Shown one piece after another: positions 24,465-33,647 of a stretch of 64,000 nucleotides of DNA. Under the pieces are notes generated by a model. That model was given only the letters and a program-made list of their open reading frames with translations, searched no databases and had not been told where the DNA came from. Origin of the DNA: JAJAZB01 sp965249815 (lineage in GTDB: Bacteria; Bacteroidota; Bacteroidia; Cytophagales; Spirosomataceae); the NCBI GenBank assembly GCA_965249815.1, contig CBDFMV010000002.1, positions 744,001-808,000 on the forward strand. Direction: 5' to 3'. Position 1 is the first letter of the stretch. Each line of letters begins with the position of its first letter. Both the position numbers and the translations under genes were made by a program.

Positions 24465-24998
24465 ATGGAAAAACAGGCCGAATCAAAATCTTTATCAGCT
24501 CGCTTCGAGGCGTTCGCCAATCGGGTAACCAAGGCAGCAGGCAGTTCGTGGGCCTTTTTGCTGGCGGCCCTGACGGTCGTCGTCTGGGCCGCCACGGGGC
24601 CGATTTTCAACTACTCGGAGACCTGGCAGCTCGTCATCAACACCGGCACCACGATTGTTACCTTCCTGATGGTGTTTCTGATCCAAAAAGCGCAGAACAA
24701 AGATTCAATCGCCATTCAGTTGAAACTCAATGAGTTGATTGCTGCTAATGCCGGTGCCAGCAACCGACTGGTCAACGCCGAAAGCATGTCGGAAGCCGAG
24801 TTGCAGGTGTTGTTCGACCACTACTGTACCCTGGCCGAACTGGCTCAGAAGGCTCGCAACCTGAAGGCCTCGCACTCCGTGGAAGAGGCCATCGAGCGCA
24901 GTGAGGAGAAAGAAGATGCAATTCGGGAAGACGAAAAGGCCGAAAAGAAGCGCGAAATCGTCCAGACCAACGCAAAAACAAAAAAGCCCGCGCTGTAG
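24465..24998 (+). CDS. Low-affinity iron permease family membrane protein
   Basis: 177 aa. Two membrane helices (SSWAFLLAALTVVVWAATG and LVINTGTTIVTFLMVFLIQ) with the family stretch FNYSETWQLVINTGTTI and the QNKDSIAIQLKLNELI linker characteristic of this family. The soluble C-terminal half is a charged coiled coil. In bacteria transport has not been well shown, so the name is a family label. Confidence 0.88.
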   Translation: MEKQAESKSLSARFEAFANRVTKAAGSSWAFLLAALTVVVWAATGPIFNYSETWQLVINTGTTIVTFLMVFLIQKAQNKDSIAIQLKLNELIAANAGASNRLVNAESMSEAELQVLFDHYCTLAELAQKARNLKASHSVEEAIERSEEKEDAIREDEKAEKKREIVQTNAKTKKPAL

Positions 24999-25012
24999 CC
25001 AGAACGGGCTTT
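24983..25012. terminator. Terminator overlapping the end of the iron-permease gene
   Basis: aaagcccg (24983-24990) pairs with cgggcttt (25005-25012). The left arm codes the last Lys-Pro codons before the stop. It lies between convergent genes. Confidence 0.6.
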
Positions 25013-25030
25013 CCCAGCCAGATTAAAACC

Positions 25031-25411
25031 CTACCGATTGCTGGTCGAGTCGGAGTCGCGGTAATTGCTGCCCGTGGTGTCGTCCATGTCGGCTTGCGTA
25101 TCATCGTTGTCCGACGCAGAAGGATTGTTTTCGGCGTCCATGTCGGCGTCTTCGTCGCGGGCGTACTGGCCCGTCCCCACCGAGCCGTTGCCCAGCAGGT
25201 TGCCGTTGTCGCCGCCCTGCTGGTTGCCGGTCTGGCCCGACTGCGCCTGGTCGGCCTGGCCGTACCCCGAGCCGTAGCTGCCCGTGCCCTGGGGGGCGTG
25301 TTGGGCGTCGGTGTACGATTGGCCTTCCTGGTTGCGGTGCTGGCCTTGCTGCTGGCCCTGCCCGGCGCTCTGGCCCGGCGGGGTGTCCTGGTTTTGATGC
25401 TGGTTTTCCAT
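25031..25411 (-). CDS. Gln/Gly-rich, acidic-tailed disordered protein
   Basis: 126 aa starting MENQHQNQDTPPGQSAGQGQ, with many QG/GQ and YG pairs in the first two thirds and a DADMDAENNPSASDNDDT acidic tail. No signal peptide, no hydrophobic segment, no enzyme motif. Composition suggests a hydrophilin or phase-separating stress protein; this is inferred from composition only. Confidence 0.6.
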   Translation of the reverse strand: MENQHQNQDTPPGQSAGQGQQQGQHRNQEGQSYTDAQHAPQGTGSYGSGYGQADQAQSGQTGNQQGGDNGNLLGNGSVGTGQYARDEDADMDAENNPSASDNDDTQADMDDTTGSNYRDSDSTSNR

Positions 25412-25535
25412 GCGTTTGTTGGCTGATGATTGAGGCCGGGCGAACACCGACCGGCACCGGTTTGGTACTAAACCCATGCCACTTCCCGGCGCGGCGGCTC
25501 AGCGGTGACCGGCCCTGCGAGTGGGCAAAAAAGCG

Positions 25536-26294
25536 TCAGGCAATCAGGCGCAGCTCCACACCCTGCTGTTGAAGCTGGGCTGCGTACTTTTCGAACAGCC
25601 GGGTCATGTCGTCGTTGTAGTGGTCTTTATCGACGCCCTTCGATACGTTGTTGCGGTGCATCCGGTGCAGGTGGCTCACCATCGGCACATAGCGCGGCAG
25701 GTGACCATCGAGCAGAAAGCGCACGTACAGGTCGAGGTCTTCGGCCATGCGGAGGTCGGGATCGTAGCCGCCTACCCGCTCAAACAGTGACCGCCGGTAG
25801 CACACGTTGCCCTGGATAAAGTGATTGGCCGAAAAAATGGCCTGCAGCATTTCCCGCACCGACCCAAACCGCCAGCCGTAGTAATCCTCACCGGGCAGGT
25901 AGCGGCCTTCTTCGTCCATTCGCAAAAAATCGCTCACGGCCCATTCGTACGGTTGGGCCTCCTGCGTCAGGGCGTACACGAAATGGTGCGCCGTGCGCTG
26001 GAGCAGCACGTCGTCGTCGTCGAGAGGCAACAGAAAATCGCCGCTGGCGCTTTCAACGGCTTCGTTGCGGGCCAGGCCGGGTAGTTTTTTCCGGTCAGAG
26101 AAAACCGTGACCAGATGGGCTTCACGGCCTTCGGTTTCGAGCCAGCGGCGGGTGCCGTCGGTCGAGCCGCAGTCGTGGACGACGTGCTCCACGGCGAGGT
26201 CGAGCGGGTGCGTACTGCCGCGCTGCACGCTGGCAACGGCATCTTTTAAAAATGGCAGGCGGTTGTGCGTAGGGGTAATGATGCTCAGTTTCAT
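25536..26294 (-). CDS. Family 2 glycosyltransferase
   Basis: 252-aa GT-A fold enzyme. It begins MKLSIITPTHNRLPFLKDAV, has CGSTDGTRRWL (nucleotide-sugar binding), GLARNEAVESASGDFLLPLDDDDVL with the DxD metal site, and later GGYDPDLRMAEDLDLYVRFL with the ED catalytic-base motif. Likely transfers a sugar to a surface glycan. It is monocistronic and next to stress-type genes, not in a large polysaccharide cluster. Confidence 0.93.
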   Translation of the reverse strand: MKLSIITPTHNRLPFLKDAVASVQRGSTHPLDLAVEHVVHDCGSTDGTRRWLETEGREAHLVTVFSDRKKLPGLARNEAVESASGDFLLPLDDDDVLLQRTAHHFVYALTQEAQPYEWAVSDFLRMDEEGRYLPGEDYYGWRFGSVREMLQAIFSANHFIQGNVCYRRSLFERVGGYDPDLRMAEDLDLYVRFLLDGHLPRYVPMVSHLHRMHRNNVSKGVDKDHYNDDMTRLFEKYAAQLQQQGVELRLIA

Positions 26295-26398
26295 GAAAAG
26301 GGATGGTTGGCGGAGTCGTTGCCGAAAAATCTGTTCCGTAGCGCAACTGGCACGGTTTTCTGACGAACTCCACCCGACTCATTCATCCGACAAACCCC

Positions 26399-26869
26399 AT
26401 GAAACACCCCGCGCATTTCGGCGGCGATTATTCCCGTCAATTCGATTTTTTCACGGCAGGCATTGGCCCCGGTCCGACCGATTCGGCCGAACGGGGCTAC
26501 GGTGGCCCGCCCCAGGAACCCCTCGAACCCGTCACCAACATCAACGCCAGTCCGGCGGTGAAACCCGGCGAAAGTACCTTCCCGACCGGCTCGTCGAACC
26601 ACTCCGGCACGCCCGAAGAACCCGTCGGCTCGCTGTACATGGGGGCCGACGACTCCTCCAATCCCGATCCGGAGGCGTTTGACGACGCCGACACACAGGT
26701 GGTGACCAGCCCCGACGAAGACGAAGAAATCGACCGCATCGACGACGACCTCGCCGAGGAAACGGCCCTCACAGACCTGGAAGACGAGGAATTTGACGCC
26801 GATGCTGACGAAGAAATCGACGACGACGCCCAAACCAGCACGGGTGACGTAGGCGAACCGCGCCGGTAA
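26399..26869 (+). CDS. Strongly acidic disordered protein
   Basis: 156 aa starting MKHPAHFGGDYSRQFDFFTA. The middle is Pro/Ser/Gly-rich and the last 70 residues are an Asp/Glu-rich tract (DEDEEIDRIDDDLAEETA and onwards). No signal peptide. No family recognised. Acidic disordered tails may bind cations or act as a hydration buffer; unproven. Confidence 0.6.
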   Translation: MKHPAHFGGDYSRQFDFFTAGIGPGPTDSAERGYGGPPQEPLEPVTNINASPAVKPGESTFPTGSSNHSGTPEEPVGSLYMGADDSSNPDPEAFDDADTQVVTSPDEDEEIDRIDDDLAEETALTDLEDEEFDADADEEIDDDAQTSTGDVGEPRR

Positions 26870-26920
26870 CGTTCACCAACCGTCCTGCGGGTTTTGAGCA
26901 CCTGCGGCGTCATTTCCTGC

Positions 26921-27106
26921 ATGAATTACCACAAAAACACCGACTCCAGCGCGCCACCACGCCGCGAAAGCCGCAAACGCTTCCTGAACCCGGTGGCCAT
27001 CGTGCTTTCCAAAAATGGGTTTCGGGTCGATGCGCAGAATCCCCCGCCCGAACCCGCCGCGCCGCCCCCGGTGGTGCAGCCGCAACGGAAGCGCAGGAAA
27101 AAATAG
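26921..27106 (+). CDS. Small basic proline-rich protein
   Basis: 61 aa from the ATG at 26921 (MNYHKNTDSSAPPRRESRKR). A short hydrophobic strand (NPVAIVLSKNGFRVDA) is followed by PPPEPAAPPPVVQPQRKRRKK. Pro/Arg/Lys-rich tails of this kind can bind nucleic acid. A strong terminator directly follows the stop, which supports it as a real gene. Confidence 0.5.
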   Translation: MNYHKNTDSSAPPRRESRKRFLNPVAIVLSKNGFRVDAQNPPPEPAAPPPVVQPQRKRRKK

Positions 27107-27107
27107 C

Positions 27108-27143
27108 AAAAAGAAAGCGGTCGCCATCGACCGCTTTCTTTTT
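27108..27143. terminator. Perfect bidirectional terminator
   Basis: 16-bp stem (27108-27123 with 27128-27143), loop ccat, A-run at left and T-run at right, between convergent genes. Confidence 0.9.
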
Positions 27144-27200
27144 GGCAAAACCCTGCTGACCTCGTTCAAAGCGGGCCATGCGTTTTCCGGGAAAGGAAGC

Positions 27201-28223
27201 CTACTCCCGCCGCGCGGCCAGCACGGCGCAGCCGGGTACGGTCAGCAGGCTACGGGGCGCGAGCGGGGTAAGCCCGGCGGCGCTTTGCCAGGCCTGAATT
27301 TCGGCAGCGTTCCATAATCCGCCGGTGCTGGTCAGGCCAAAAAACAAACTCACCAGACTCCGGCTGATTTCAGGGTCGGTTCCCGACGCTTCGCGCAGCA
27401 GTTCGACCACTACGAAATACCCACCGGGTTTCAGGGCCGCTGCCGCGCGCGCGGTCAGGCAGCGGTTTTGCTCGACGGTGAGGTGGTGGCTCACCTGGCA
27501 GAGAAAGACCAAATCGTAGCGCGCCTCACCCACGGGGTAGGTGAGGGCGTCGCCAGCCAGGTAGCGCACGCGGTCGTACGGCGGGGCGGTGGCCACGACG
27601 TCGGGAAAATCCAGCACGTCGGCTTCGAGCGTAGGGTGCTGGCGGCAAAACCAGTCGGCGTACAGCCCGTGCGACCCCCCGATGTCGAGCAACCGCCGGG
27701 GATTGGACGGCAGGGGCGTTTTCCGGCCTATTTCGTTGGCTCCAAAGTGGGCCGTGCTGGCCATGCCCCGGCGGTAGAGTACCCAATCCGCTGGTTCGAG
27801 TTCCTGGTGAATGCGCAACCCTTCGCCCGTGCGGAGGTAGTGCGGCACGTGGTCGTGCCAGTGCCACTGCTGGCGCATGAAAAGCAGGTGGTCGCGCATG
27901 GAATCGGGGCTTTCGGCAATCAGCCACTTTTTCGATACCCGTGAAAGCGAAAAGAGGCCGCGCCGATTGCTCAGGTAACCCGCCGCCTCGAGTACCCGCA
28001 GCAGCGGCATGAGGGCGCGTTCGTGCAGGCCACTCCGGTGGGCGATTTCCTCCATCGTCAGGTGGTCGTTGCCAATCACCTCGAACACGCCCAGCCCGAC
28101 GGCGTCGTACAGCACCCGCGCCAGCAAGGCGTACAACTGCGTGTGCACCACCGGGACCGGAGCCAGATTGAACCACTTAGCCACCCACTCGACGACAGTC
28201 TGGGGGCGGAGGGAGAATTTCAT
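27201..28223 (-). CDS. SAM-dependent O-methyltransferase, class with N-terminal winged helix
   Basis: 340 aa. Residues 1-100 form the dimerisation/winged-helix part (LTMEEIAHRSGLHERALMPL, LRVLEAAGYLSNR). The Rossmann part has motif I LLDIGGSHGLYADW, a VLDFPDVVATA segment and YDLVFLCQVSHHLTVEQ, as in plant-type O-methyltransferases of small molecules. The final part LVSLFFGLTSTGG is typical as well. Substrate is unknown. It is followed by a word-built hairpin and the GH1-RmlD gene. Confidence 0.88.
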   Translation of the reverse strand: MKFSLRPQTVVEWVAKWFNLAPVPVVHTQLYALLARVLYDAVGLGVFEVIGNDHLTMEEIAHRSGLHERALMPLLRVLEAAGYLSNRRGLFSLSRVSKKWLIAESPDSMRDHLLFMRQQWHWHDHVPHYLRTGEGLRIHQELEPADWVLYRRGMASTAHFGANEIGRKTPLPSNPRRLLDIGGSHGLYADWFCRQHPTLEADVLDFPDVVATAPPYDRVRYLAGDALTYPVGEARYDLVFLCQVSHHLTVEQNRCLTARAAAALKPGGYFVVVELLREASGTDPEISRSLVSLFFGLTSTGGLWNAAEIQAWQSAAGLTPLAPRSLLTVPGCAVLAARRE

Positions 28224-28240
28224 GGGTGGGTTAAAGAATA

Positions 28241-28320
28241 GTCAATGAGCAAGATTCAACCTTCAATGACCGACCAATCAGCATCAATTGAAAATTGAAT
28301 GTTGAAAATCGATCATTGAA
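28241..28320. repeat. Imperfect hairpin of TTGAA/TCAATG-type words
   Basis: The left half (gtcaatgagcaagattcaac from 28241) pairs imperfectly with the right half (ending gatcattgaac near 28320); both are made of ttgaa, attgaa and tcaatg words. It is just upstream of the methyltransferase start and after the GH1-RmlD stop. Confidence 0.55.
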
Positions 28321-28334
28321 CACACTCCGAAGGG

Positions 28335-30518
28335 TCAGGCCGACACGGCCTCCCGCTGCCAGGTGACTTCTCGCACGAACCGCGCGATGGCGCTGTCGAG
28401 CGGGGGCAGGAGGGTAGCTTTTTCGCTGGCGAGGGCCGTAGTCCGGGGTGGGTACCGGGCGCAATCGTCGCACTGCACCTCGTACCAGGCTTCCACCCGG
28501 CGCGGGTCAAGGCCCGCACCAAGGGCCACCCGCCGGGCGAAATCGGCCCAACTCAGGTCGCCCGAGTTGGTTAAATGCCAGCGCCCGCTGGCTCCGTCGA
28601 TAAGCAAATCAAGGCTGGCGTGGACCATATCGGGCACGTAAGTGGGCGACACCCGAACGTGCGCGGGCGCTTCCAGGGCTTCTTCGTTCAACAGGCTGCG
28701 TACGCTCGTAATGGCAAAATTAGAAGTGTCCCACGGTCCGAAAAGCGCGCCCGTCCGCACCACCACGGCTTCGGGCAGGATGCTCAGCACCACGCGTTCG
28801 GCGGCGGCTTTGCTGGCGGCGTACGTGCTTTCGGGGCAAACGGGGTCACTCTCCACGTAAGGCGCTCCTTTTTTGCCGTCAAAAACCAGGTCACTCGAAA
28901 ACGTGACCAGCCTGACGCCGTGCCGTCGGCACGCTTCGGCCAGCACGGCGGGGCCGGTGCGGTTCTCGCGAAAACACCGCTCCACGTCCTGAGCGGCCTG
29001 GTCCAGGTGCCCGTAGCCTGCCGCGTTGACGACCGCCCAGGGTTGCAGGGCGAGGAGGGTTCGCCGCACGGCTTCCGGGTCGGCGATGTCGAGTTGTTGC
29101 CGGTTGAGCAGGCGAAACTCCAGCCCGCGCTCGGTAGCCAGCCGGGCAAAGGCCTGCCCCAGGGTACCCGTCGCGCCCACGATGAGCAGCGGGCGGGCGC
29201 TTTTTTTCTGACTAAGTTTTTGGTGCGGTTGCCACCAGCCCCGGCCCGCCAGCAAGGGTTCGTCCAGGGGTTTGAGTGGGGTCTGGGGCTGAGCCAGTTG
29301 GCTCACCAGCCGGGCCAGTGCGGTGGGGCGGGGGGTGTTGTTGGGCGTGCGGAGGTCGAAAACGCCTGGCTCGTAGTAGCCGCGTTGCTCGGTAAGGAGC
29401 GAGTTCCAGTCGAACGAGCCGAGCAAGGCCCAGGCGGTCACGGCGCGCACGTCGGCTCCGCGCTGGCGCTGCACGCCCGCCGCCTGCCAGACTTCCCAAA
29501 ACCAGCGGAGTTGTTCCTCGCGGGTGCAGCCCAGGTGGGCTTCCGTCACGGCCACGGGGCAGTAGTAACGCTCCCAAACCTGCCCCAGCAATCCGCCGAT
29601 GCCCAGCCGGGTCAGGCCCTCCGCTCGAACGGCCTCCGTATCGGCATACGCGTGGCGCTCGTTGCCACCCACCAGGTGCGCGGGGTATTTTTCAATGCGA
29701 TCGTCGAGAAACCGCTCGCTGGTGACGTAATGGTTGACACCCAGCACGTCGGGCGGACACGGATTTTCGGCAAAAAAAAGGATGTCTTTTTCCGGAACGC
29801 CCAACCCGTTCAGGTAGTCGAACATCGGGTGGCCGGGCACCACGCCGCCCGCCAGCAAATCCCAGGTGATCCAGCGCCGGGCGTTTTCAAAATCAGCCTG
29901 GTACTGCACGGCGGGCGTGGCGTGGGTAAAGCCGAAGTCCTCGGTCTGGATAAGCCGGGCGTCGGGGCGCACCCGACGAACCTCCCGCATGGCCAGCACC
30001 GTGCCTTTCAGTTGGTTGAGGAGAATGGTGGCGAAGGCCCGCCCGTCGCGTTGGTGCGGGTACCAGTGGCCATACAATCCCGAAAATCGCGCCGTCGTGA
30101 GCGGCTCGTTTACGGGCGTGTAATCACCCACCCAGGGGTAGCGCTCGGCCACCTGCCGGGCGTAACGGGCAAACTTTTGGGGAAAATCGGGCTGGTCGAA
30201 CGACGCGTAGCGGGGGCCGCTGCCGTGGTGCAACAGCCCGACGATGGGCCGCACACCCAGCCTCCAAAGCCGGAACAGGCTCGCATCGGGCCAGGTCCAG
30301 TCGGGACGGCAGGGGTCGGTGGGGGCAGTGCGCTCCCAGACAATGGGGAAGCGCAGCGTGCGCAGGCCCAGTTCAGCAAACCGGTCGAGGTCGTCAAGGC
30401 GCGTGGCGTGACCGCTCCGACTAAACTGGTCGGTGAAGGTTTCGCCCACCCGGATCACCGAGCATTCGACCCCGCCCCAAACCTCAAGTGGAGTCGCCGT
30501 GGGGTTGAAGTGTTCCAT
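28335..30518 (-). CDS. GH1-like glycosidase fused to an RmlD-type reductase
   Basis: 727-aa two-domain protein. Residues 1-~410 are a GH1-like TIM barrel: TPVNEPL holds the acid/base Glu138, and VTEAHLG holds the likely nucleophile Glu326 (usual motif TENG, here altered). A short linker leads to an RmlD/NAD(P)-dependent epimerase-reductase domain (residues ~442-725): VGATGTLGQ at 447-455, AVVNAAGYGHLDQA and the STYAASK catalytic Tyr566/Lys570. Such fusions may act in synthesis or editing of an exported sugar; the activity is inferred. The glycosyltransferase upstream, 87 nt away, is likely in the same operon. Confidence 0.9.
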   Translation of the reverse strand: MEHFNPTATPLEVWGGVECSVIRVGETFTDQFSRSGHATRLDDLDRFAELGLRTLRFPIVWERTAPTDPCRPDWTWPDASLFRLWRLGVRPIVGLLHHGSGPRYASFDQPDFPQKFARYARQVAERYPWVGDYTPVNEPLTTARFSGLYGHWYPHQRDGRAFATILLNQLKGTVLAMREVRRVRPDARLIQTEDFGFTHATPAVQYQADFENARRWITWDLLAGGVVPGHPMFDYLNGLGVPEKDILFFAENPCPPDVLGVNHYVTSERFLDDRIEKYPAHLVGGNERHAYADTEAVRAEGLTRLGIGGLLGQVWERYYCPVAVTEAHLGCTREEQLRWFWEVWQAAGVQRQRGADVRAVTAWALLGSFDWNSLLTEQRGYYEPGVFDLRTPNNTPRPTALARLVSQLAQPQTPLKPLDEPLLAGRGWWQPHQKLSQKKSARPLLIVGATGTLGQAFARLATERGLEFRLLNRQQLDIADPEAVRRTLLALQPWAVVNAAGYGHLDQAAQDVERCFRENRTGPAVLAEACRRHGVRLVTFSSDLVFDGKKGAPYVESDPVCPESTYAASKAAAERVVLSILPEAVVVRTGALFGPWDTSNFAITSVRSLLNEEALEAPAHVRVSPTYVPDMVHASLDLLIDGASGRWHLTNSGDLSWADFARRVALGAGLDPRRVEAWYEVQCDDCARYPPRTTALASEKATLLPPLDSAIARFVREVTWQREAVSA

Positions 30519-30605
30519 GAAAAGTTAAGTTGGCAGTTGGCAGCGGGCAATAAATCCGGACGCTGTGTTTGCTGTAAAGTTCCAACTGCCTGCTGCTCAG
30601 TGATT

Positions 30606-31847
30606 CTACGCCGCCGTTTTCTGTGCGGGGCGGGCGGTAGCCTGGCGCGTGAGGTGTTCGACCATCAGGCCGCGCATTTTTTCCCAGGTTTTATCCCAGG
30701 AATTGCCCGCCAGGAACCGGTCGACGGTGCCCTGCCGGACGGAACTGTTTCGGGTGGGGAGGGCCTTTTCGATGGCGTCGATGAACTCGTCGGCCGTAGC
30801 CGCAATGTGGACGAGGCCTTTTTCACCGTAGGGCCGCACCACGTCGCGAATGGGCGTGGACACCACCGGCAACCCCGCCGCCAGGTACTCCGGCGTTTTG
30901 GTCGGGCTGATGAACCGCGTGGATTCGTTGAGGGCAAACAACAGCAGGGCCGCATCCCAGTGGGCCACGTAGCGGGGCAGTTCGTCGTAACTCTTCATGC
31001 CGAGGTAGTGGATGTTTTCGGCCTGTGGCAGCGATTCAGGCGTAATTTTCACGACCGGTCCCAGCATCACGAAATGGAGGTCGGGGCGGCGGCGGGCCAG
31101 TTCGCCGAGCAGGTCCACGTCGAAACGTTCGTCGAGTACGCCGTAAAAACCCAGTTTAGGCCCGGGGATGGATGCCTGGTCGGCGGGTTCCTCCGGACGT
31201 TGGCGGGCCTGGGCGAAGTGTTTCCAGTCGATGCTGCTCGGAAACGCGTGGACGCGGGCGTGGCGGTCGCGCTTGGCCTCGTAGAGGCTCTGCCCGCCCG
31301 TGAAAACCAAATCGGCGCAATTGAGCAGGCGGCGTTCCCAGTTGATCAGCGCGGGTGGCGCACCCCGGAAGGCCGAAAGTTCGTCCATGCAATCGTAGAC
31401 AATTAGTGAAGGCTGGAGGTGTTCGCTGAACATCAGCGCCATGGGGGTGTAATACCAGGCCGTGAAGTGGCGCACACAGCGCTCATCGAGGAGCAAATCG
31501 AGGAGTTCGCGTTGCCAATAATTGATATCGGCCAGTTCGAGGCCGTGGGGCAGGTGCGGAGTAGCCACGTAGAGGCGCTCACCCACCCGCCGGATTTCCA
31601 TGCGCGGTGTTTCCGAGGAGTCGACAAAAATGGGTTCTTCCAGAAAAAAGACCCGGTTGTGGCGATTTGCCCGCGTGAGCAGGTGTTGCGGCCGTTGAAA
31701 GACGAAATCCCAGCGCAGGTGCGAAAAGCAAATCAGATCGGGCGGCAGTTCGGTGGTCAGGGCCGTGCGTTGCCGGGTATTCCAGAGGGACTCGTTGAAT
31801 TCGGGTAGGGCGGCCCCCACGGGAGCGTAGAAAGTTTCCTCGCGCAT
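30606..31847 (-). CDS. GT-B type glycosyltransferase
   Basis: 413-aa cytoplasmic glycosyltransferase. The N-terminal Rossmann-like half has LICFSHLRWDFVFQRPQHLL, typical of a GT group found next to UDP-galactopyranose mutase genes. The C-terminal half has GPKLGFYGVLDERFDVDLL, then FVMLGPVVKI, and the donor-site part SPTKTPEYLAAGLPVVSTPI. It is upstream of the GH1-RmlD fusion and probably works with it on a cell-surface sugar. Target is not known. Confidence 0.92.
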   Translation of the reverse strand: MREETFYAPVGAALPEFNESLWNTRQRTALTTELPPDLICFSHLRWDFVFQRPQHLLTRANRHNRVFFLEEPIFVDSSETPRMEIRRVGERLYVATPHLPHGLELADINYWQRELLDLLLDERCVRHFTAWYYTPMALMFSEHLQPSLIVYDCMDELSAFRGAPPALINWERRLLNCADLVFTGGQSLYEAKRDRHARVHAFPSSIDWKHFAQARQRPEEPADQASIPGPKLGFYGVLDERFDVDLLGELARRRPDLHFVMLGPVVKITPESLPQAENIHYLGMKSYDELPRYVAHWDAALLLFALNESTRFISPTKTPEYLAAGLPVVSTPIRDVVRPYGEKGLVHIAATADEFIDAIEKALPTRNSSVRQGTVDRFLAGNSWDKTWEKMRGLMVEHLTRQATARPAQKTAA

Positions 31848-32436
31848 GTTTGTAGAACGGGTTTAATCGTAAAAAAAGACGGACACCTCACCTGGCCAAC
31901 GACCGGATGCGGTGAAGCAGATGCCAGCAACAAGCAGTCGGACGAAGAGAAAAGTTGCTCCGGCGAGGAGAGTAGTACGAAAGTCGTGCCCCGGTAGAAA
32001 GCGCCGTCTGGCCCGCCGGAACGACCACCCGGCGGGCGGTTTTTCCACAGCTAAACTGGCTCTGAAAGGGCGTGTAGTGGTTTTTCTACACTTCCCGGAA
32101 GCCCCCGCTTTAACGATAATCCCGGTTTGTCAATAGTCGGCCAGTGGGGTTTCGACAGGCTGTTTGAAGGCACGGACTTTTCCTTAAAACCGGAAAACCG
32201 GGCGGGCATTCCCTCAGACCGACCCCGTGAGTAGAACCAGGAAAAAGCCAGCCGGGCTGGTTGTCGGGGTCACAATTGGCCTGACAAGCGCCCAGGAAAG
32301 AGTACAGCACGCCAACGGCCCAGCCGGTAACAAGTGCCTAACAACCAATCATTCGGGGTGGGGCTTACCCGATGTGGGTAGTCCGTTCCAACCAGCAGTC
32401 AGAACTGAGTTTTAAAAAAAACAATTTTTCAACGCC
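31848..32436. other. 589-nt region without a convincing gene
   Basis: Between divergent genes. It holds a 9-bp GC hairpin (32011-32019 with 32029-32037) but no coding sequence that looks real; a 62-residue frame near 32227 has no recognisable features. Promoters for both neighbours should be here. I see no tRNA or riboswitch. Confidence 0.5.
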
Positions 32437-32964
32437 ATGAAATTCAACAGATTTGCCCTGATGGGCGGCGTGTTGCTCGCCGTGGGAGCCGTCGCACAGC
32501 AACCCCAGACCCAGCGCAAGACCCAGCGCACAAAAACCGATCAGAAACACACCGACACCAGCCCGACCAGTCAGGCAACGAAGCGGGTAAACCCCGACAA
32601 CGCCCCTTCGGGCGTGGGTGCGGATCCCCACGCCGGTACGCAGTCACCCGGCTCGAAAACACCCCCGGCTGGTTCGTCCATCGGCTGGGATACGCGCCAG
32701 TCGGGCAACCAGGCCACCAGCAGCACCAAGCCCATGAGTGGCATGAACGGCCGCAGCACCGACGAGAGCAAAGCCAAAACCAACCGCTACTCGGCGCGGC
32801 GTGCGGCCGATGCCAGCGGGGTGCGTCGCGACACCAAAGACCGGACCGTGGTGGGCAACCCAGCCGCCGAAGCGCCCACCGATGGCAAGTCGCCCGACGT
32901 GAAAACCGATCCGAAGCGGATGCGCCGCAGTTCGGCAACGGGGGGCAAGCCCACCGGCAACTAA
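32437..32964 (+). CDS. Secreted low-complexity hydrophilic protein
   Basis: 175 aa with a signal peptide (MKFNRFALMGGVLLAVGAVA, cut before QQPQTQ). The mature part is Thr/Lys/Ser/Gly/Pro-rich with no Cys, one Trp and no predicted fold. It is followed 74 nt later by another secreted low-complexity gene in the same direction. No family recognised. Confidence 0.65.
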   Translation: MKFNRFALMGGVLLAVGAVAQQPQTQRKTQRTKTDQKHTDTSPTSQATKRVNPDNAPSGVGADPHAGTQSPGSKTPPAGSSIGWDTRQSGNQATSSTKPMSGMNGRSTDESKAKTNRYSARRAADASGVRRDTKDRTVVGNPAAEAPTDGKSPDVKTDPKRMRRSSATGGKPTGN

Positions 32965-33038
32965 GCCGGAAGGGTACGGTTTTTTCTCCCCGCCAGCAGA
33001 CTTTCAGTCTTTACACGTTCATCAAACACAACAACCTC

Positions 33039-33629
33039 ATGAAAAAAGTAACCGTAGTTGCCGCCGCCCTTGGCGCGCTGCTGAGCCTGACGACGATGGC
33101 CCAGCAAACCACCCCGACCAATTCGGGCACGACCCCGACCAACAGCAGTACGACGCCGAATACCGACAACACCACGACTACGTCGACGAACCCGGCGGCC
33201 AATTCCAACCAGCCTAACAGTTCGTACAACGCCACCGACGCCAACAAGCCCGGCACGGGTCAGTACGACAGTGACCGCCCCAACGCCCAGGCCCAGACGC
33301 CGACTCAAACGCCCAACCAGAGTTCGACCCAGAACCAGACGGAGCCGTTGCAGCGCGACCGCAACCGCACCGACCGCCGCATGGGTAACCGCAACCGCAA
33401 TCAGGGCGAAATGAGCGACACCAGCCAAATGAGCACCGAAGGCAAGAGCATGAACAAGGGGAACCGCCGGAATAACAACACCAACGACAACCGGCGCAAC
33501 CGCACCACGCCCGACAGCCAGGACAACAGTTCGGGCAACACCAACAGTGGTACGGCCACGGGCACCGGGTCGGGTACCAGCACGAGTACGGGAACTGGTT
33601 CGACGCCCACGCGTCCGCCGCGTTTGTAG
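33039..33629 (+). CDS. Secreted Asn/Thr-rich low-complexity protein
   Basis: 196 aa; signal peptide MKKVTVVAAALGALLSLTTM followed by AQQ. The body is a tract of Asn/Thr/Ser/Gln (TTPTNSGTTPTNSSTTPN and so on), a central basic RDRNRTDRRMGNRNRNQGE patch and a Gly/Thr/Ser tail ending PTRPPRL. It may be a surface or matrix-type disordered protein, but that is only a guess from composition. Confidence 0.65.
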   Translation: MKKVTVVAAALGALLSLTTMAQQTTPTNSGTTPTNSSTTPNTDNTTTTSTNPAANSNQPNSSYNATDANKPGTGQYDSDRPNAQAQTPTQTPNQSSTQNQTEPLQRDRNRTDRRMGNRNRNQGEMSDTSQMSTEGKSMNKGNRRNNNTNDNRRNRTTPDSQDNSSGNTNSGTATGTGSGTSTSTGTGSTPTRPPRL

Positions 33630-33647
33630 TTTGCAGTTTTTAGCTGA

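Noticed and set aside
28575..31406. 943-codon open frame on the plus strand
   Set aside because: It is antisense to the GH1-RmlD fusion and the glycosyltransferase, which have full domains. The GC-rich third codon positions keep this frame open; the translation is His/Gly/Arg-rich with no motif.
32227..32415. 62-codon plus frame in the 589-nt gap
   Set aside because: No signal, no fold, no fitting neighbour; likely chance.
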